Assembly: GCF_035918235.1 (NCBI RefSeq)
Contig: NZ_CP109485.1
Coordinates: 9,641,001-9,705,000 of the forward strand
DNA: 64,000 nucleotides
Reading direction: 5' to 3'
From: Streptomyces sp. NBC_01445
GTDB taxonomy: Bacteria; Actinomycetota; Actinomycetes; Streptomycetales; Streptomycetaceae
In this document: positions 8,533 to 18,730 of the stretch, piece by piece
How positions within the stretch are numbered: the stretch's first letter is position 1
How the letters are laid out: every line of letters begins with the position of its first letter
Program-made: the position numbers and the translations under genes
The notes under the pieces: model-generated
What the model was told of the DNA's origin: nothing
What the model saw: the letters and a program-made list of their open reading frames with translations, nothing else
Database searches by the model: none

Positions 8533-10092
8533 TCATCGTGACGCAGCATTGTCGGCAGGGTGGCTGCCTTTGGGCACTGTCACGTCGGCCTCTCCGTCAT
8601 CCGGTGCGGGTGTGCGGACGAGTCGCACCAACAACGGACCGATCAGGGCGAGTGCGGCCAGCACAAGGATGGCTGCCGAGAGGGGTCGGGTGACGAAGAC
8701 GGTCCAGTCGCCCTCGGCGAGGGTGAGGGCGCGGCGGAACTGGGTCTCGGTCAGGGGGCCGAGGACAGCGCCGAGGACCAGAGGGGCCACGGGGTATCCG
8801 GTGCGGCGCATCAGGAAGCCCAGGACACCGAAGGCGAGGGCGATGGCCAGGTCGAACGGGTTCTGGGAGAGGGCGTAGACGCCGAGCGCGGCGAAGAGCA
8901 GGATTCCGGCGGTGAGCAGGGGGCGTTCGATCTTCAGGAGCTTCACCCAGAGCGGGATCATCGGCAGGTTCAGGGCGAGGAGCACCACGTTGCCTATGTA
9001 GAGGCTGGCGATCAGCGTCCATACCAGCGTCGGCTGGGTCTCGAAGAGCTGTGGTCCGGGCTGGACGTTGTACATCTGGAAGGCGATGAGCAGCATGGAA
9101 GCCGTCGCCGAGGTGGGGATGCCGAGGGTGAGCAGCGGGACCAGGACACCGGAGAAGGCGGCGTTGTTGGCGGCTTCCGGGCCGGCGACGCCTTCGATGG
9201 CACCCTTGCCGAACTGCTGCTTGTGCTTGGAGAGTCGGCGTTCCAGGTTGTAGCTGAGGAACGTGGGGATCTCCGCGCCGCCGGCCGGGAGCGCACCTAT
9301 GGGCAGGCCGAGTGCGGTGCCGCGCAGCCAGGGCTTCCAGGAGCGTCGCCAGTCGTCGCGGGTCATGCCGATGCGGCCGCGCAGCGGCAGCGGATCGGGG
9401 TCGGGTGCCCGGCGCAGCCGGGCCGCGGTGTGCAGGGCCTCGGCGATGGCGAAGAGGCCGACGGCGACGGCCACCAGGGCGATTCCGTCGAAGAGTTCGG
9501 GGACGCCGAAGGTGTAGCGGGCCTGCCCGGTGAGGCTGTCGATGCCCACAAGGCCGATGGCGAGCCCCAGGAAGAGGCTGCACAATCCGCGCAGCGGGGC
9601 CTCGGCCACGACCGCGGTGACGGTGGCGAAGGCGAGCACCATGACCGCGAAGTACTCGGCGGGCTGTATGTGTTCGGCGATGGCGGAGAAGGCGGGCCCG
9701 GCGAAGGTGATGCCGACGGTGGAGATCGTGCCGGCGACGAAGGAGCCGATGGCGGCGGTGGCGAGGGCCGCGCCGGCCCGGCCCGCACGGGCCATCGGGA
9801 AGCCCTCGAGGGTGGTGGGAACGGAGGCCGTCTCGCCAGGCACGTTGAGGAGGATCGCGGTGGTCGATCCGCCGTACATGCCTCCGTAGTAGATGCCGGC
9901 GAACAACACGAGCGCGCCGACGGGGTCGACGACGTAGGTGACGGGCAGGAGCAGGGCGACGGTGGTGGCGGGGCCGAGTCCGGGCAGCACACCGACCAGG
10001 GACCCGAGCAGGCAGCCGGCGAAGGCGAGCAGCAGGTGCACCGGGCTGAAGGCGTTGGCGAATCCGTCGCCGAGGTGGGAGAGCACGTCCAT
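8533..10092 (-). CDS. tctA: tripartite tricarboxylate transporter permease TctA
   Basis: The 519-residue protein is the large membrane subunit of a TTT transporter. It has the family glycine-proline motif ([17 protein letters not shown]), the [20 protein letters not shown] signature and about twelve hydrophobic segments. It is last in a tctC-tctB-tctA operon, with only 3 bp between tctB and this gene. It would carry a tri- or dicarboxylate across the cytoplasmic membrane using the TctC-captured substrate. Substrate is not determined by sequence. Confidence 0.93.
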   Translation of the reverse strand: MDVLSHLGDGFANAFSPVHLLLAFAGCLLGSLVGVLPGLGPATTVALLLPVTYVVDPVGALVLFAGIYYGGMYGGSTTAILLNVPGETASVPTTLEGFPMARAGRAGAALATAAIGSFVAGTISTVGITFAGPAFSAIAEHIQPAEYFAVMVLAFATVTAVVAEAPLRGLCSLFLGLAIGLVGIDSLTGQARYTFGVPELFDGIALVAVAVGLFAIAEALHTAARLRRAPDPDPLPLRGRIGMTRDDWRRSWKPWLRGTALGLPIGALPAGGAEIPTFLSYNLERRLSKHKQQFGKGAIEGVAGPEAANNAAFSGVLVPLLTLGIPTSATASMLLIAFQMYNVQPGPQLFETQPTLVWTLIASLYIGNVVLLALNLPMIPLWVKLLKIERPLLTAGILLFAALGVYALSQNPFDLAIALAFGVLGFLMRRTGYPVAPLVLGAVLGPLTETQFRRALTLAEGDWTVFVTRPLSAAILVLAALALIGPLLVRLVRTPAPDDGEADVTVPKGSHPADNAASR

Positions 10093-10095
10093 GGG

Positions 10096-10608
10096 TCAGA
10101 ACGCCAATCGCAGGTAGCCGGGCGGGAGATGGATGCCGAGGAGCCGGTCGAAGAGCAGGTACGCGGTCACGGCGAGGGCGAGTCCGATGAGCGCGTCGCG
10201 CACGGCTCGGCGGCTGCCGAGGACACGGGCGACGACAGCGAACAGGACCGTGCTGGTCTGCCAGTAGCCGAAGAACTCAAGGGTCAGGCAGTACGCGGCG
10301 AGGGCAGCGACCAGCAGGCCGACCGGACGCCACTCGGTGACCCTGGCCTCCTCGCGGGCCGCGCTGTCCTGGGTGGGGTCGGTGCCGCGGAAGCACTGCA
10401 CGGCGTTGAGGGCGGCGACGACGGTGAGCCCGGCGCCGACCAGGAGGGGGAAGGCGCGCGGGCCGACGTCGGTGCCTTCGGCGAGGGCAGCGTCGGGGAT
10501 GGTGAAGGCAAAGGTCAGCACGGCGAATCCGGCGACGAGGAGGGCGGCAGCCGTGATCCGGGGCGCGAGCGGACGCCTGTTGTCGGGCATGGGTGCGGGG
10601 GTGGTCAT
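10096..10608 (-). CDS. tctB: tripartite tricarboxylate transporter small subunit TctB
   Basis: The 170-residue protein has four hydrophobic segments separated by a charged loop (EEARVTEWRP), as in TctB proteins. Its start overlaps the tctC stop by 4 bp (ATGA), so the two are translationally coupled. It forms the membrane complex with TctA. Confidence 0.88.
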   Translation of the reverse strand: MTTPAPMPDNRRPLAPRITAAALLVAGFAVLTFAFTIPDAALAEGTDVGPRAFPLLVGAGLTVVAALNAVQCFRGTDPTQDSAAREEARVTEWRPVGLLVAALAAYCLTLEFFGYWQTSTVLFAVVARVLGSRRAVRDALIGLALAVTAYLLFDRLLGIHLPPGYLRLAF

Positions 10609-11651
10609 CCGAGCCCGACCTCCTTCAGGACGCCGCCGACCTGGCCGCGCTGACGGTGGATCAGATCGCCGAACTTCTTGCCGGGCAGCCAGACCTCGTC
10701 CCAGTCGTTCTCGCGCAAGGTGCGTTTCCAGCAGTCGGTGTGGCGCATCTTGTCAATGAGCGCGACGACCGCGCGCTGTTCCGTGCGGTTGAGCCCGGGC
10801 GGGGCCATCACGCCGCCGATGGCGTCCACGGCGTCCTTGCCGTAGCCGAGGTGCTCCAGTGTGGGCGGCGTTCCGAGATCCTTCGGTGAGTCCCCGCCGC
10901 TGACCGCGAGGATGCGCAGCTTTCCGGCCTCGACCTGGGGGCGGATCTCGGAGAGCGTGGAGAGCCCTGCTGTGGCGACACCGCTGAGCAGCATGTTGAG
11001 GACCTCGCCCCCGCCGCCGGTGGGCACGTACGTGACCTTGTCGGGGGGCACATGCGCGGATTCGGCGAGCGAGGCGACGGTGATGTGGTCCGGGCCGCCG
11101 AGCGACCCGCCGACCCACTTCGTGCCGCGCGGGTTCTTCGCCATCGCCCGCATCAGGGAGGCGAAGTCACGGTGCGAAGAGTGGGCGGGTACGACGATCG
11201 CGGTGGTGGAGACGGTGAGGCCGGCGACCGGGGTGAGCTGGGTGAGGGAGACCGGGGAGTGGTTCTGGATCTCACCGCCGAGGAGGGTGACGGTGTCCAT
11301 GGTCATCAGCTGGTACGGGTCGTCGGCCCGGCCCGCCATCCGTGCCAGGCCGATGGTTCCGGCGGCGCCCGGGGCGTTGGACACGGTGATGTCCTGACCG
11401 GTGATCCCACACTTGTTCAGGGCCGAACCGATGCCACGGGCACGGGAGTCGAAGCCGCCGCCGACACTACCGGGGGCGAGGATCGCCAGTCCCCGGGCGG
11501 GGTAGTCCTCGACGGTGGCGCCGGAGTCGACCGGGCCGAACGCGCAGCCGCCGAGGGCGGCCGTGAGCGCGGTGGCGAAGAAGGCGAACAGCACCGGTCG
11601 GCGCGGGCCGGGCGGGCGGGGAACCGGCCCGGGGGGAACGAACGGGGACAT
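10605..11651 (-). CDS. tctC: tripartite tricarboxylate transporter substrate-binding lipoprotein TctC
   Basis: The protein (348 residues) begins with a lipoprotein signal ending in ALGGC, so it is probably membrane-anchored outside the cell. The mature part is a Bug/TctC solute receptor (PARGLAILAPGSVGGGFDSRARGI near the N-terminus, VSNAPGAAGTIGLARMA, and a late LGYGKDAVDAIGGVMAPPG). The ATG at 11651 has a GGAG seven bases upstream and gives a proper signal peptide; an earlier in-frame start adds only proline-rich sequence. It heads the tct operon, divergent from its probable regulator. Confidence 0.92.
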   Translation of the reverse strand: MSPFVPPGPVPRPPGPRRPVLFAFFATALTAALGGCAFGPVDSGATVEDYPARGLAILAPGSVGGGFDSRARGIGSALNKCGITGQDITVSNAPGAAGTIGLARMAGRADDPYQLMTMDTVTLLGGEIQNHSPVSLTQLTPVAGLTVSTTAIVVPAHSSHRDFASLMRAMAKNPRGTKWVGGSLGGPDHITVASLAESAHVPPDKVTYVPTGGGGEVLNMLLSGVATAGLSTLSEIRPQVEAGKLRILAVSGGDSPKDLGTPPTLEHLGYGKDAVDAIGGVMAPPGLNRTEQRAVVALIDKMRHTDCWKRTLRENDWDEVWLPGKKFGDLIHRQRGQVGGVLKEVGLG

Positions 11652-11732
11652 GGATGAGCTCCAGCGCGGAGGGGGCGGGTATGGGGAAGGTGTCGGGGGA
11701 TCCTGCGTGCCCCGGCGTCGCGGCAGCAAGAG

Positions 11733-11754
11733 GATTGACAGTAAGCAATCAATC
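11733..11754. promoter_or_regulatory. operator copy 1 (GATTG-N12-CAATC) between tctC and its regulator
   Basis: The dyad GATTG-N12-CAATC sits in the 118-bp divergent region. Its left half runs into TTGACA, a good -35 hexamer, and a CTTGAG follows the right half. The same GATTGACA-N9-CAATC arrangement recurs at 12861 before the hydrolase gene, so the site is probably bound by the regulator encoded between them. Confidence 0.7.
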
Positions 11755-11769
11755 CTTGAGGGTCGGCGG

Positions 11770-12840
11770 ATGCCCGTCGTGATCGAACCAGGTCCTGATC
11801 CGGACCGTGCCGTGGCTCCGCGGCTCTCCCCGCTCGCCGAACTCTGCGCCTGCCTGCACGCCCTGCAGACACCCGGTCACCATCCGGCCAGTCGCCGTTG
11901 GGTGGACGCGGTACGGCAGGACGCCGACCCCGCGCTTCTCGCCCGGGCCGCCGCGCTGTCGCCGCTGTGGAGCGCTTTCCGGGCCCGTTATCTACTGCCG
12001 TTGTCGGCGGGCGTCGAGCGCTCCCTCGAGGAGGAGATCGCTGACATCACCACCCTGGATCTGGAGCAGTTCACCGGGATGACGGCGCAGGCGCTGCTCG
12101 GGAAGAACTCGCCGCGGCCCGGGGCAACGCTCGAGAAGCCGGACCGGTTCCTGTCGCGGCTGCGGCAGCATGCCGAGGAACGGTTCACGCTGGGCGCCCG
12201 GCTGCTGTCCGACCCCGAGGGGCTGCGCGACACGGTCACCGGGTTCCTCACCGCGGCGGGCGAGGAGTGGTTCGGCGCGGAGTGGGAGCGGCTGGCCGGC
12301 CCGCTGCGGGCGGAGGTCAGGGGCCGGTTCGCGGAGCACCGGAACGACGGGGTGGCGGTGCTCGCCTCGTTCCCGAGCGCGCGGCTGCTGACAGATCCGC
12401 CGCGGATCGAGTTCGAGAAGCTGTACCGGGCACGGGTGCCGCTGGCAGGCACGGACTGTCTCCTGACGCCGTCCCTGCACGTCAACCCGCATCTGGCGAT
12501 CAAGCACTATCCGGGCTTTCCGGTGGTGGTGCAGTATCCGGTGCGGGGGCCCGGCAGCATGGGCCCGCCTTCCCTCGACCTGGTGCGGCACCGAATCAAG
12601 GCTCTCCAGGAACCGCTCCGGATCGACCTGTGCCGCACCCTGCTGCGGGAGGCGATGACCACGACCGAACTGGCCGAGCAGTACGCGATGACCCCCCCGC
12701 AGATGTCCCGGCACCTACGACGGCTGCGCGAAGCGGGGATGGTGGTCACGCACCGCCGCGGAGCCCAGGTCCACTACCAGCTGGACCAGGAGGCGGTCCG
12801 CACCCTGGGGCACGACCTGCTCGCCGCCCTGCACCGCTGA
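11770..12840 (+). CDS. DUF5937 / ArsR-type winged-helix regulator
   Basis: The ATG at 11770 gives a 356-residue protein with a long N-terminal domain of the kind called DUF5937 in actinomycetes and a C-terminal ArsR-like winged helix (EPLRIDLCRTLLREAMTTTELAEQYAMTPPQMSRHLRRLREAGMV, then HRRGAQVHYQLD). A frame upstream of this ATG is only shadow. It is divergent from tctCBA and followed by a hydrolase gene, and a shared operator motif lies before each unit. I infer that it controls the transporter, the hydrolase and itself. Confidence 0.85.
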   Translation: MPVVIEPGPDPDRAVAPRLSPLAELCACLHALQTPGHHPASRRWVDAVRQDADPALLARAAALSPLWSAFRARYLLPLSAGVERSLEEEIADITTLDLEQFTGMTAQALLGKNSPRPGATLEKPDRFLSRLRQHAEERFTLGARLLSDPEGLRDTVTGFLTAAGEEWFGAEWERLAGPLRAEVRGRFAEHRNDGVAVLASFPSARLLTDPPRIEFEKLYRARVPLAGTDCLLTPSLHVNPHLAIKHYPGFPVVVQYPVRGPGSMGPPSLDLVRHRIKALQEPLRIDLCRTLLREAMTTTELAEQYAMTPPQMSRHLRRLREAGMVVTHRRGAQVHYQLDQEAVRTLGHDLLAALHR

Positions 12841-12860
12841 ACCCGTCCTCGTACCGGGAA

Positions 12861-12882
12861 GATTGACATACAGGCGGCAATC
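12861..12882. promoter_or_regulatory. operator copy 2 (GATTG-N12-CAATC) before the hydrolase gene
   Basis: GATTG-N12-CAATC, again with GATTGACA as the left half and TTGAG shortly after the right half, lies between the regulator stop and the hydrolase ATG. The outer bases extend the symmetry to GAAGATTG/CAATCTTC. Its likeness to the copy at 11733 is the main evidence for function. Confidence 0.7.
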
Positions 12883-12952
12883 TTCTTGAGCCGCCCGCTT
12901 TTCGTGGCGAGGGTGAGCGGGACCGCACCACGAAGATCGAGGTCCACGCCCC

Positions 12953-13807
12953 ATGACAAGCAGCCCTGCCATCACCGCCACCGCCCGTACCAAGACCACC
13001 TCCGCCTTCTATGTCACCGGCGCCACCACGCAGTTCGCCTCCCGCTACGACCAGCGTCTCTCGTACTGTCTCTACGTCCCGTCCGCGCACGAGACGGCCA
13101 CCGAGCCGCTCCCCCTGCTGGTGATGCAGCACGGCACCGGCCGCTCCGGGCCCCAGTACCGGGACGCGATGGCCGAGTTCGCCGAGGAGCACGGCATCGT
13201 CGTGCTCGCCCCGCTCTTCCCCGCCGGGCTCGGCGACGACCCCGACGACCTCCACAACTTCAAGTTCATCGCGCACCAGGGCATCCGCTTCGACCTGGCG
13301 CTGCTCGCGATCGTCGACGAGGCCGCGGAGCGGGTTGATATCGACACCTCGCGGTTCGTGCTGCACGGCTTCTCCGGCGGCGGCCAGTTCGCTCACCGGT
13401 TCCTCCTGCTGCATCCGGACCGGCTCGCCGGAGTCTCCATCGGCGCCCCGGGCAGGGTCACGCTGATCGATCCGGAACGGGAGTGGTGGCTGGGCACCAA
13501 GGGGTTCGCCGAACGGTTCGGCGCCCCCGTCGACCTGGACCAAGTGCGCGACGTCCCGGTGCATATGGTGATCGGCGCCGAGGACACCGAGACCTGGGAG
13601 ATCAACAACCCGGGCGACTCCAACTGGATGGACGGCGCGGACGCCGTCGGCCGCACCCGCGTCGAACGCATCTCGGCACTGCGTGACAACTACCGCGCCC
13701 ACGGGATCGACGTCGCCTTCGATGTCGTACCCGGGCTCGGCCACGACGGCATGGGTGTGTTGGAGCAGGTCCGGGATTTCGCCGCCCGTGTGCTGCGGGC
13801 CGGATAG
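12953..13807 (+). CDS. alpha/beta hydrolase (esterase / PHB-depolymerase-like)
   Basis: The 284-residue protein has an oxyanion strand LLVMQHGTGRSGP, the nucleophile elbow GFSGGGQF (serine), an acid-bearing strand (VIGAEDTETW) and the catalytic histidine in GLGHDGMGVLEQV. There is no signal peptide, so it acts in the cytoplasm. It lies behind the DUF5937/ArsR regulator and carries the same operator as the tct operon. A likely role is processing the compound imported by TctCBA, perhaps an ester or lactone, though this is inference from context. Confidence 0.85.
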   Translation: MTSSPAITATARTKTTSAFYVTGATTQFASRYDQRLSYCLYVPSAHETATEPLPLLVMQHGTGRSGPQYRDAMAEFAEEHGIVVLAPLFPAGLGDDPDDLHNFKFIAHQGIRFDLALLAIVDEAAERVDIDTSRFVLHGFSGGGQFAHRFLLLHPDRLAGVSIGAPGRVTLIDPEREWWLGTKGFAERFGAPVDLDQVRDVPVHMVIGAEDTETWEINNPGDSNWMDGADAVGRTRVERISALRDNYRAHGIDVAFDVVPGLGHDGMGVLEQVRDFAARVLRAG

Positions 13808-13949
13808 GGAGTACAAGGGTGCGGCTAGCCCGGCATCCCGCAGCCGGGCGGCCTCGACCAGGGCGGGCTGGTAGGACCACAGGGACGAGTCGGTTTCGTG
13901 GCCGGCTGCCGTGAAGCTCTCCAGGCCCTGCATGCACCAGCCCCGAGCC

Positions 13950-14726
13950 TCAGCTCTTGCCCAAGGTGCGGGCGAGGAGGGGGAGCAGGCGGTCCCAGTG
14001 GCGCTGTAGCCCGGAGCCGTTGAAGGCTTCGGTGTCGGACATGGTGAAGCCGTGGACGGTGCCGGGGTAGATCTCGGCGGTGTGACCGAGACCTGCGGCA
14101 TCCAGAGCCTCGTTGAGCTCGCTGATCGCCTCGGACGGCAAGTCGTCGGAGAGGCCGAGATGAACCTCGGCGGTGAGCTCGGGGATGAGGCGGTGCGGGC
14201 TGTCGGGTGTGTCGGTAACCACGAAGCCGGGGTGGAATCCGGCGACGGCGGCCACCTGGTCGGGGTGGGCCGCTGCGGTGCGCATCGCGAAGAGGGTGCC
14301 GATGCAGTAGCCGATCACGGCAACCGGTCCGGCGCTGACCTCGGGCTGGATGGTGAGGAACCGGAGGTAGGCGTCGGCGTCGCGCTGGGCATGTTCGGTG
14401 GTGTGCGCCTCGAGCAAGGGCATCAGCTGCGCGATGACCGCGGGCCGGACCTCTTCTCCGATGTACTCGGGAAGGTCCACCACCGGTGCCGGGCCGTGCC
14501 GGTAGTAGAGGTTGGGGACGAGCACGTAGTAGCCGTGCCCGGCCAGTTCGCGGGCCTTGTCCTCCAACTCGGGCCGCAGGCCGAAGGCGTCCGAGTACAA
14601 CAGCACCCCCGGGTGCGGCGCGCCGTCGTCGGGAAAGGCGGCGAAAGCGTCTGCCTGGCCATCGGCGGTGGGAATCTGCAGGGTCTTGGCGGGAATAGCG
14701 GATCTTCCTTCCTGGAGTTCGCTCAA
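13950..14726 (-). CDS. dienelactone hydrolase family protein
   Basis: The protein (258 residues from the TTG at 14726) is a DLH-type alpha/beta hydrolase with a cysteine nucleophile in GYCIGTLFAM, and with HPGVLLYSDAFGL, GHGYYVLVPNLYYRHGP and the late GTVHGFTM histidine block. The start is uncertain. No ATG or GTG lies near the conserved N-terminus, and the best Shine-Dalgarno (AGGAAGGA) sits inside the TTG-initiated frame, about 9 bases before an ATT codon. The gene is divergent from a MarR regulator, with two operator-like dyads between them. Confidence 0.85.
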   Translation of the reverse strand: MSELQEGRSAIPAKTLQIPTADGQADAFAAFPDDGAPHPGVLLYSDAFGLRPELEDKARELAGHGYYVLVPNLYYRHGPAPVVDLPEYIGEEVRPAVIAQLMPLLEAHTTEHAQRDADAYLRFLTIQPEVSAGPVAVIGYCIGTLFAMRTAAAHPDQVAAVAGFHPGFVVTDTPDSPHRLIPELTAEVHLGLSDDLPSEAISELNEALDAAGLGHTAEIYPGTVHGFTMSDTEAFNGSGLQRHWDRLLPLLARTLGKS

Positions 14727-14729
14727 CTG

Positions 14730-14748
14730 CCGTTAGTTGCACTAACGG
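14730..14748. promoter_or_regulatory. MarR operator 1
   Basis: CCGTTAGT-TGC-ACTAACGG is a perfect 8+8 inverted repeat immediately upstream of the dienelactone hydrolase start. A related dyad follows at 14774. Such paired palindromes are typical MarR sites. Confidence 0.75.
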
Positions 14749-14773
14749 TGCTGGCGCGCGAGCGAACGTACAT

Positions 14774-14790
14774 CGTTAGCCGGACTAACG
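14774..14790. promoter_or_regulatory. MarR operator 2
   Basis: CGTTAG-N5-CTAACG shares its arms with the first dyad. The two centres are about 43 bp apart, roughly four helical turns, so two dimers could bind one face of the DNA between the divergent genes. Confidence 0.7.
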
Positions 14791-14810
14791 CAACGGGTAG
14801 GATCGGCGCC

Positions 14811-15293
14811 ATGATCAGAGCCGATGCCGCAGACCTGCCCGACGACGGCGCGCGCAAGACGCCCGACCGGCTGCGTCGACGGGCGAGCCGGCTGTTGTCA
14901 CAGCTGACCGCGCGGTCGGACCGGCTGATTACCGAGGGGCTGGCACAGGCCGACGCCCGCAAGTGGCATTACGCCGTACTCGCCTCGCTGCAGGACTTCG
15001 GGCCGGGCAGTCAGGCGACGCTGAGCAGGCGCACAGGCATCTACCGCAGCGACATGGTCGGTGTGCTCAACGAACTGGCGAAGCGTGACCTCGTCGAGCG
15101 GGCGCCCGATCCCGACGACCAGCGCCGCAACATCATTACGATCTCTGCCAAGGGCCGCCGTCAACTACGCCGCCTCGACACGGTCCTGGACACACTCCAC
15201 GACGAACTGCTCGCTCCGTTGAGTCCGACCGAACGCGACCAGCTCGTGGAGTTGCTCAACCGCTTGCTGGACCATCACGCCGGGACAGCCTGA
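14811..15293 (+). CDS. MarR-family transcriptional regulator
   Basis: The 160-residue protein has the MarR winged helix: GSQATLSRRTGIYRSDMVGVLNELAKRDLVERAPDPDDQRRNIITIS, with the DxRxN-type wing, flanked by dimerisation helices. The ATG at 14811 follows the two CGTTAG dyads. It is divergent from the dienelactone hydrolase gene and probably represses both. Confidence 0.88.
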   Translation: MIRADAADLPDDGARKTPDRLRRRASRLLSQLTARSDRLITEGLAQADARKWHYAVLASLQDFGPGSQATLSRRTGIYRSDMVGVLNELAKRDLVERAPDPDDQRRNIITISAKGRRQLRRLDTVLDTLHDELLAPLSPTERDQLVELLNRLLDHHAGTA

Positions 15294-15388
15294 CCGCGCG
15301 AGTGGTGGCAGCAGGCATCAGCCGTCCGTGCAGGCGATGGACGGCTTGGTGCAGGGCGCGTCGGCTGCCGCCGGCGGGGGAAGAGCCC

Positions 15389-15755
15389 TTACCGGGGCGT
15401 CCCGGTCAGGCTCTCGGAGACCCTGGCCGTGAGCTGGCGCAGGATCCGCTTGACCTCGTCGAAGCCGTTCGCCGGCAGGCCAGGGAGTCGCCGATGGCGG
15501 CCGGTACGGTCCGGGCGCCCTCGCGGAGTTGAGTGCCCTGTTCGGTCAGACTGACCTGGACGGTGCGCTCGTCGTCGGGCCGCCGCTCGCGCCGGACCAG
15601 GCCGGAGGCCTCCAGGCGCTTGATCAATGGGGTCAGGGTTCCGTAGTCGAGTTGGAGAGCGGCGCCGATGTCCTTGGTGGGACCGGAGTGATCCATCATC
15701 AACTTGACGTACCAGGCGAGCACTTGACCTGACGGCACCGTCAGATGGTGCTCCC
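15389..15755 (-). pseudogene. OhrR-like MarR regulator, frameshifted and 5'-decayed
   Basis: The minus strand reads GAALQLDYGTLTPLIKRLEASGLVRRERRPDDERTVQVSLTEQG, the DNA-binding core of an OhrR-type MarR protein. After GDSL the frame is wrong. A single base added near 15478 would restore a normal tail (LPANGFDEVKRILRQLTARVSESL) ending at a TAA at 15389-15391. The first 40 or so residues, where OhrR carries its redox cysteine, are not recognisable. I treat it as a pseudogene, although the 3' shift alone could be a sequencing error. Confidence 0.65.
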
Positions 15756-15860
15756 TGGTCGCATGTGGGGTCCCGATCCCGGGAGAGGCCGAGCCCGGAG
15801 GCCGCCGCACGGCGTCGCCGCCTCCCGTGGAGACGGCGACGTGCCCGGTGATCGTACGGA

Positions 15861-17279
<1,419 letters not shown>

Positions 17280-17467
17280 TTACGTTGGGTCTGGTCAAAG
17301 GGGGAAGCGGCCGAAGTGGTACGCAGTGCCATGCGGCCCACTTGGACGGGATTGCGTGGCGCTGGGATGAGCCGACGGGCGCCTCATCAGCGTTGATCCA
17401 GATCGACAGTACGGCAATTGGGCCGCACGGCGCTGTGGTTGAGCGGCGATGACCAACAGGTGAAACG

Positions 17468-17513
17468 CCACCGTCGCTACCGGCCGATCGGGGCGGGCCG
17501 GTAGCGACGGTGG
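17468..17513 (-). terminator. strong hairpin terminator after SDR remnant
   Basis: A perfect 18-bp inverted repeat (arms 17468-17485 and 17496-17513, CCACCGTCGC...GCGACGGTGG) with a 10-base loop. It lies 8 bp past the stop of the SDR remnant on the minus strand, as a transcription terminator would. There is no clear U-tract, as is common in high-GC actinomycetes. Confidence 0.8.
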
Positions 17514-17521
17514 GATGGGCA

Positions 17522-17700
17522 TCACCGGGTTCGGAAGCGTCCGTCCACGACCAGTTCGGTGCCTGTGATGAAGCTCGCGTCATCGCTGACGAGGTAGGCA
17601 CCGGCTGCGGCGAGTTCGGAGGAATCCGCGCGCCGGCCGAGCGGTGTCTCGGGAATCACGGTGTTGCCGCCTTCCGTCAGCCTGGTACGGAGGGTGTGAG
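17522..17700 (-). pseudogene. short-chain dehydrogenase/reductase, 3' remnant
   Basis: The minus strand encodes PLGRRADSSELAAAGAYLVSDDASFITGTELVVDGRF before a TGA at 17522-17524. This is the classic SDR C-terminal block (P-GR-----E-A----L-SD-ASF-TG--L-VDG). Preceding codons (RTRLTEGG) still fit, but farther upstream the Rossmann fold and the YxxxK motif are absent. It is a truncated gene whose terminator survives. Confidence 0.7.
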
Positions 17701-17786
17701 GGTGTGTGCTTCGTACCAGTTGTTGAGGTGGTCTTCTCGCCGGCTGAGAGCGGCGGGCCAGTCACTGCCTGGCGTCGGTCCGGCCG

Positions 17787-18611
17787 TCAAAGGCCCTCCA
17801 CGGTTTTCCATCCCCAGGTGGTGAGCATGCCGGCCGACAGCGCGGCGCATTCGTCGGAGTCCAGGTACCGGACGGCCGAGTCGACGGCCGCGTCATCGAC
17901 GAGTCCGGTGGCAAGCATCGCCGCTCTGCTGCGTTCCCATGTGTCGGCCCAGAAGCGGCTGATGGGGCTGGCCGGCAGCAGCGGCGGCACATGGATCTCG
18001 GCAGCCACGGACACGAGCCCCGCCCCGCGCAGCAGCTGAGGGTACGACGGAACCCAGGAGACGTCGGTGCCGATGGCGGCCCGCAGCCCCTGCCACATCG
18101 CGCGCATCATCACGGCGTACGGCGTGTCGGGCGTCCGGTCACTCGTCAGGTCGACCGCGTCACTGAGTACCAGCACGCCGCCGGGCGCGACGAGTTCGGT
18201 CAGAGCCGTGATCAGACGCTCGCGCTCGGGCAGGTGCATCAGCACGAAGCGCGCGTGGACGAGCCGGAACCGGCCGGGGGCGAAGTCCGGGGCAGTGACG
18301 TCTGCTTCCAGCACGTCGAGCCCGGGCACGAGCCGTGCGCCGAGGAAGCGTGTGTCGCGGTCCGCGGCGAGCACACTTGCCACCCCGACCTCGTCCAGCA
18401 GCCGGCGCGAAACCGTGCCCGTGCCGGCGCCCACGTCGAGGCAGTGCCATCCCGGGCCGACGCCGAGTTCCCGCAGTCGCGCCATGGTGATGTCGTCGTA
18501 GGCGAGGGCGCCGAAGTCGATGCGCTCGGCCTCACCGGCCTGTTCGGGACGGAAGACGGCCTCGCCATAGCGATCGCCGCCTGGCACGTCCCCGTGCGGA
18601 GTGGCGGTCAC
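17787..18611 (-). CDS. SAM-dependent methyltransferase
   Basis: The 274-residue protein has the class I methyltransferase motif I (CLDVGAGTGTVSRRLLDEVG), an acidic motif II strand (VLAADRD, VLEADV), FRLVHARFVLMHLPERERL and LVAPGGVLVLSDAVDL. The substrate is unknown; the helical C-terminal part is like small-molecule methyltransferases of secondary metabolism. No operon partner is evident. Confidence 0.85.
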   Translation of the reverse strand: MTATPHGDVPGGDRYGEAVFRPEQAGEAERIDFGALAYDDITMARLRELGVGPGWHCLDVGAGTGTVSRRLLDEVGVASVLAADRDTRFLGARLVPGLDVLEADVTAPDFAPGRFRLVHARFVLMHLPERERLITALTELVAPGGVLVLSDAVDLTSDRTPDTPYAVMMRAMWQGLRAAIGTDVSWVPSYPQLLRGAGLVSVAAEIHVPPLLPASPISRFWADTWERSRAAMLATGLVDDAAVDSAVRYLDSDECAALSAGMLTTWGWKTVEGL

Positions 18612-18730
18612 ATCGCGGCCCTGGCCGAGACGCCGTGGGCGTCGTCATCGATGAGTACCGATGCCCGGTCGGCGAGAGGCTGGAACGGCGGGTCGTTGAG
18701 CAGTTTCAAGGCCGGACCTCTTCATCTGTG

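Noticed and set aside
8560..10653. Very long plus-strand open frame opposite tctA and tctB
   Set aside because: Gly/Glu/Asp-rich antisense shadow of the membrane genes; the minus strand has clear TctA and TctB motifs.
12746..14101. Minus-strand open frame opposite the alpha/beta hydrolase
   Set aside because: Antisense shadow; the plus strand carries the complete catalytic triad. The short segment GLESFTAAGHETDSSLW near 13900 is not enough to call a gene.
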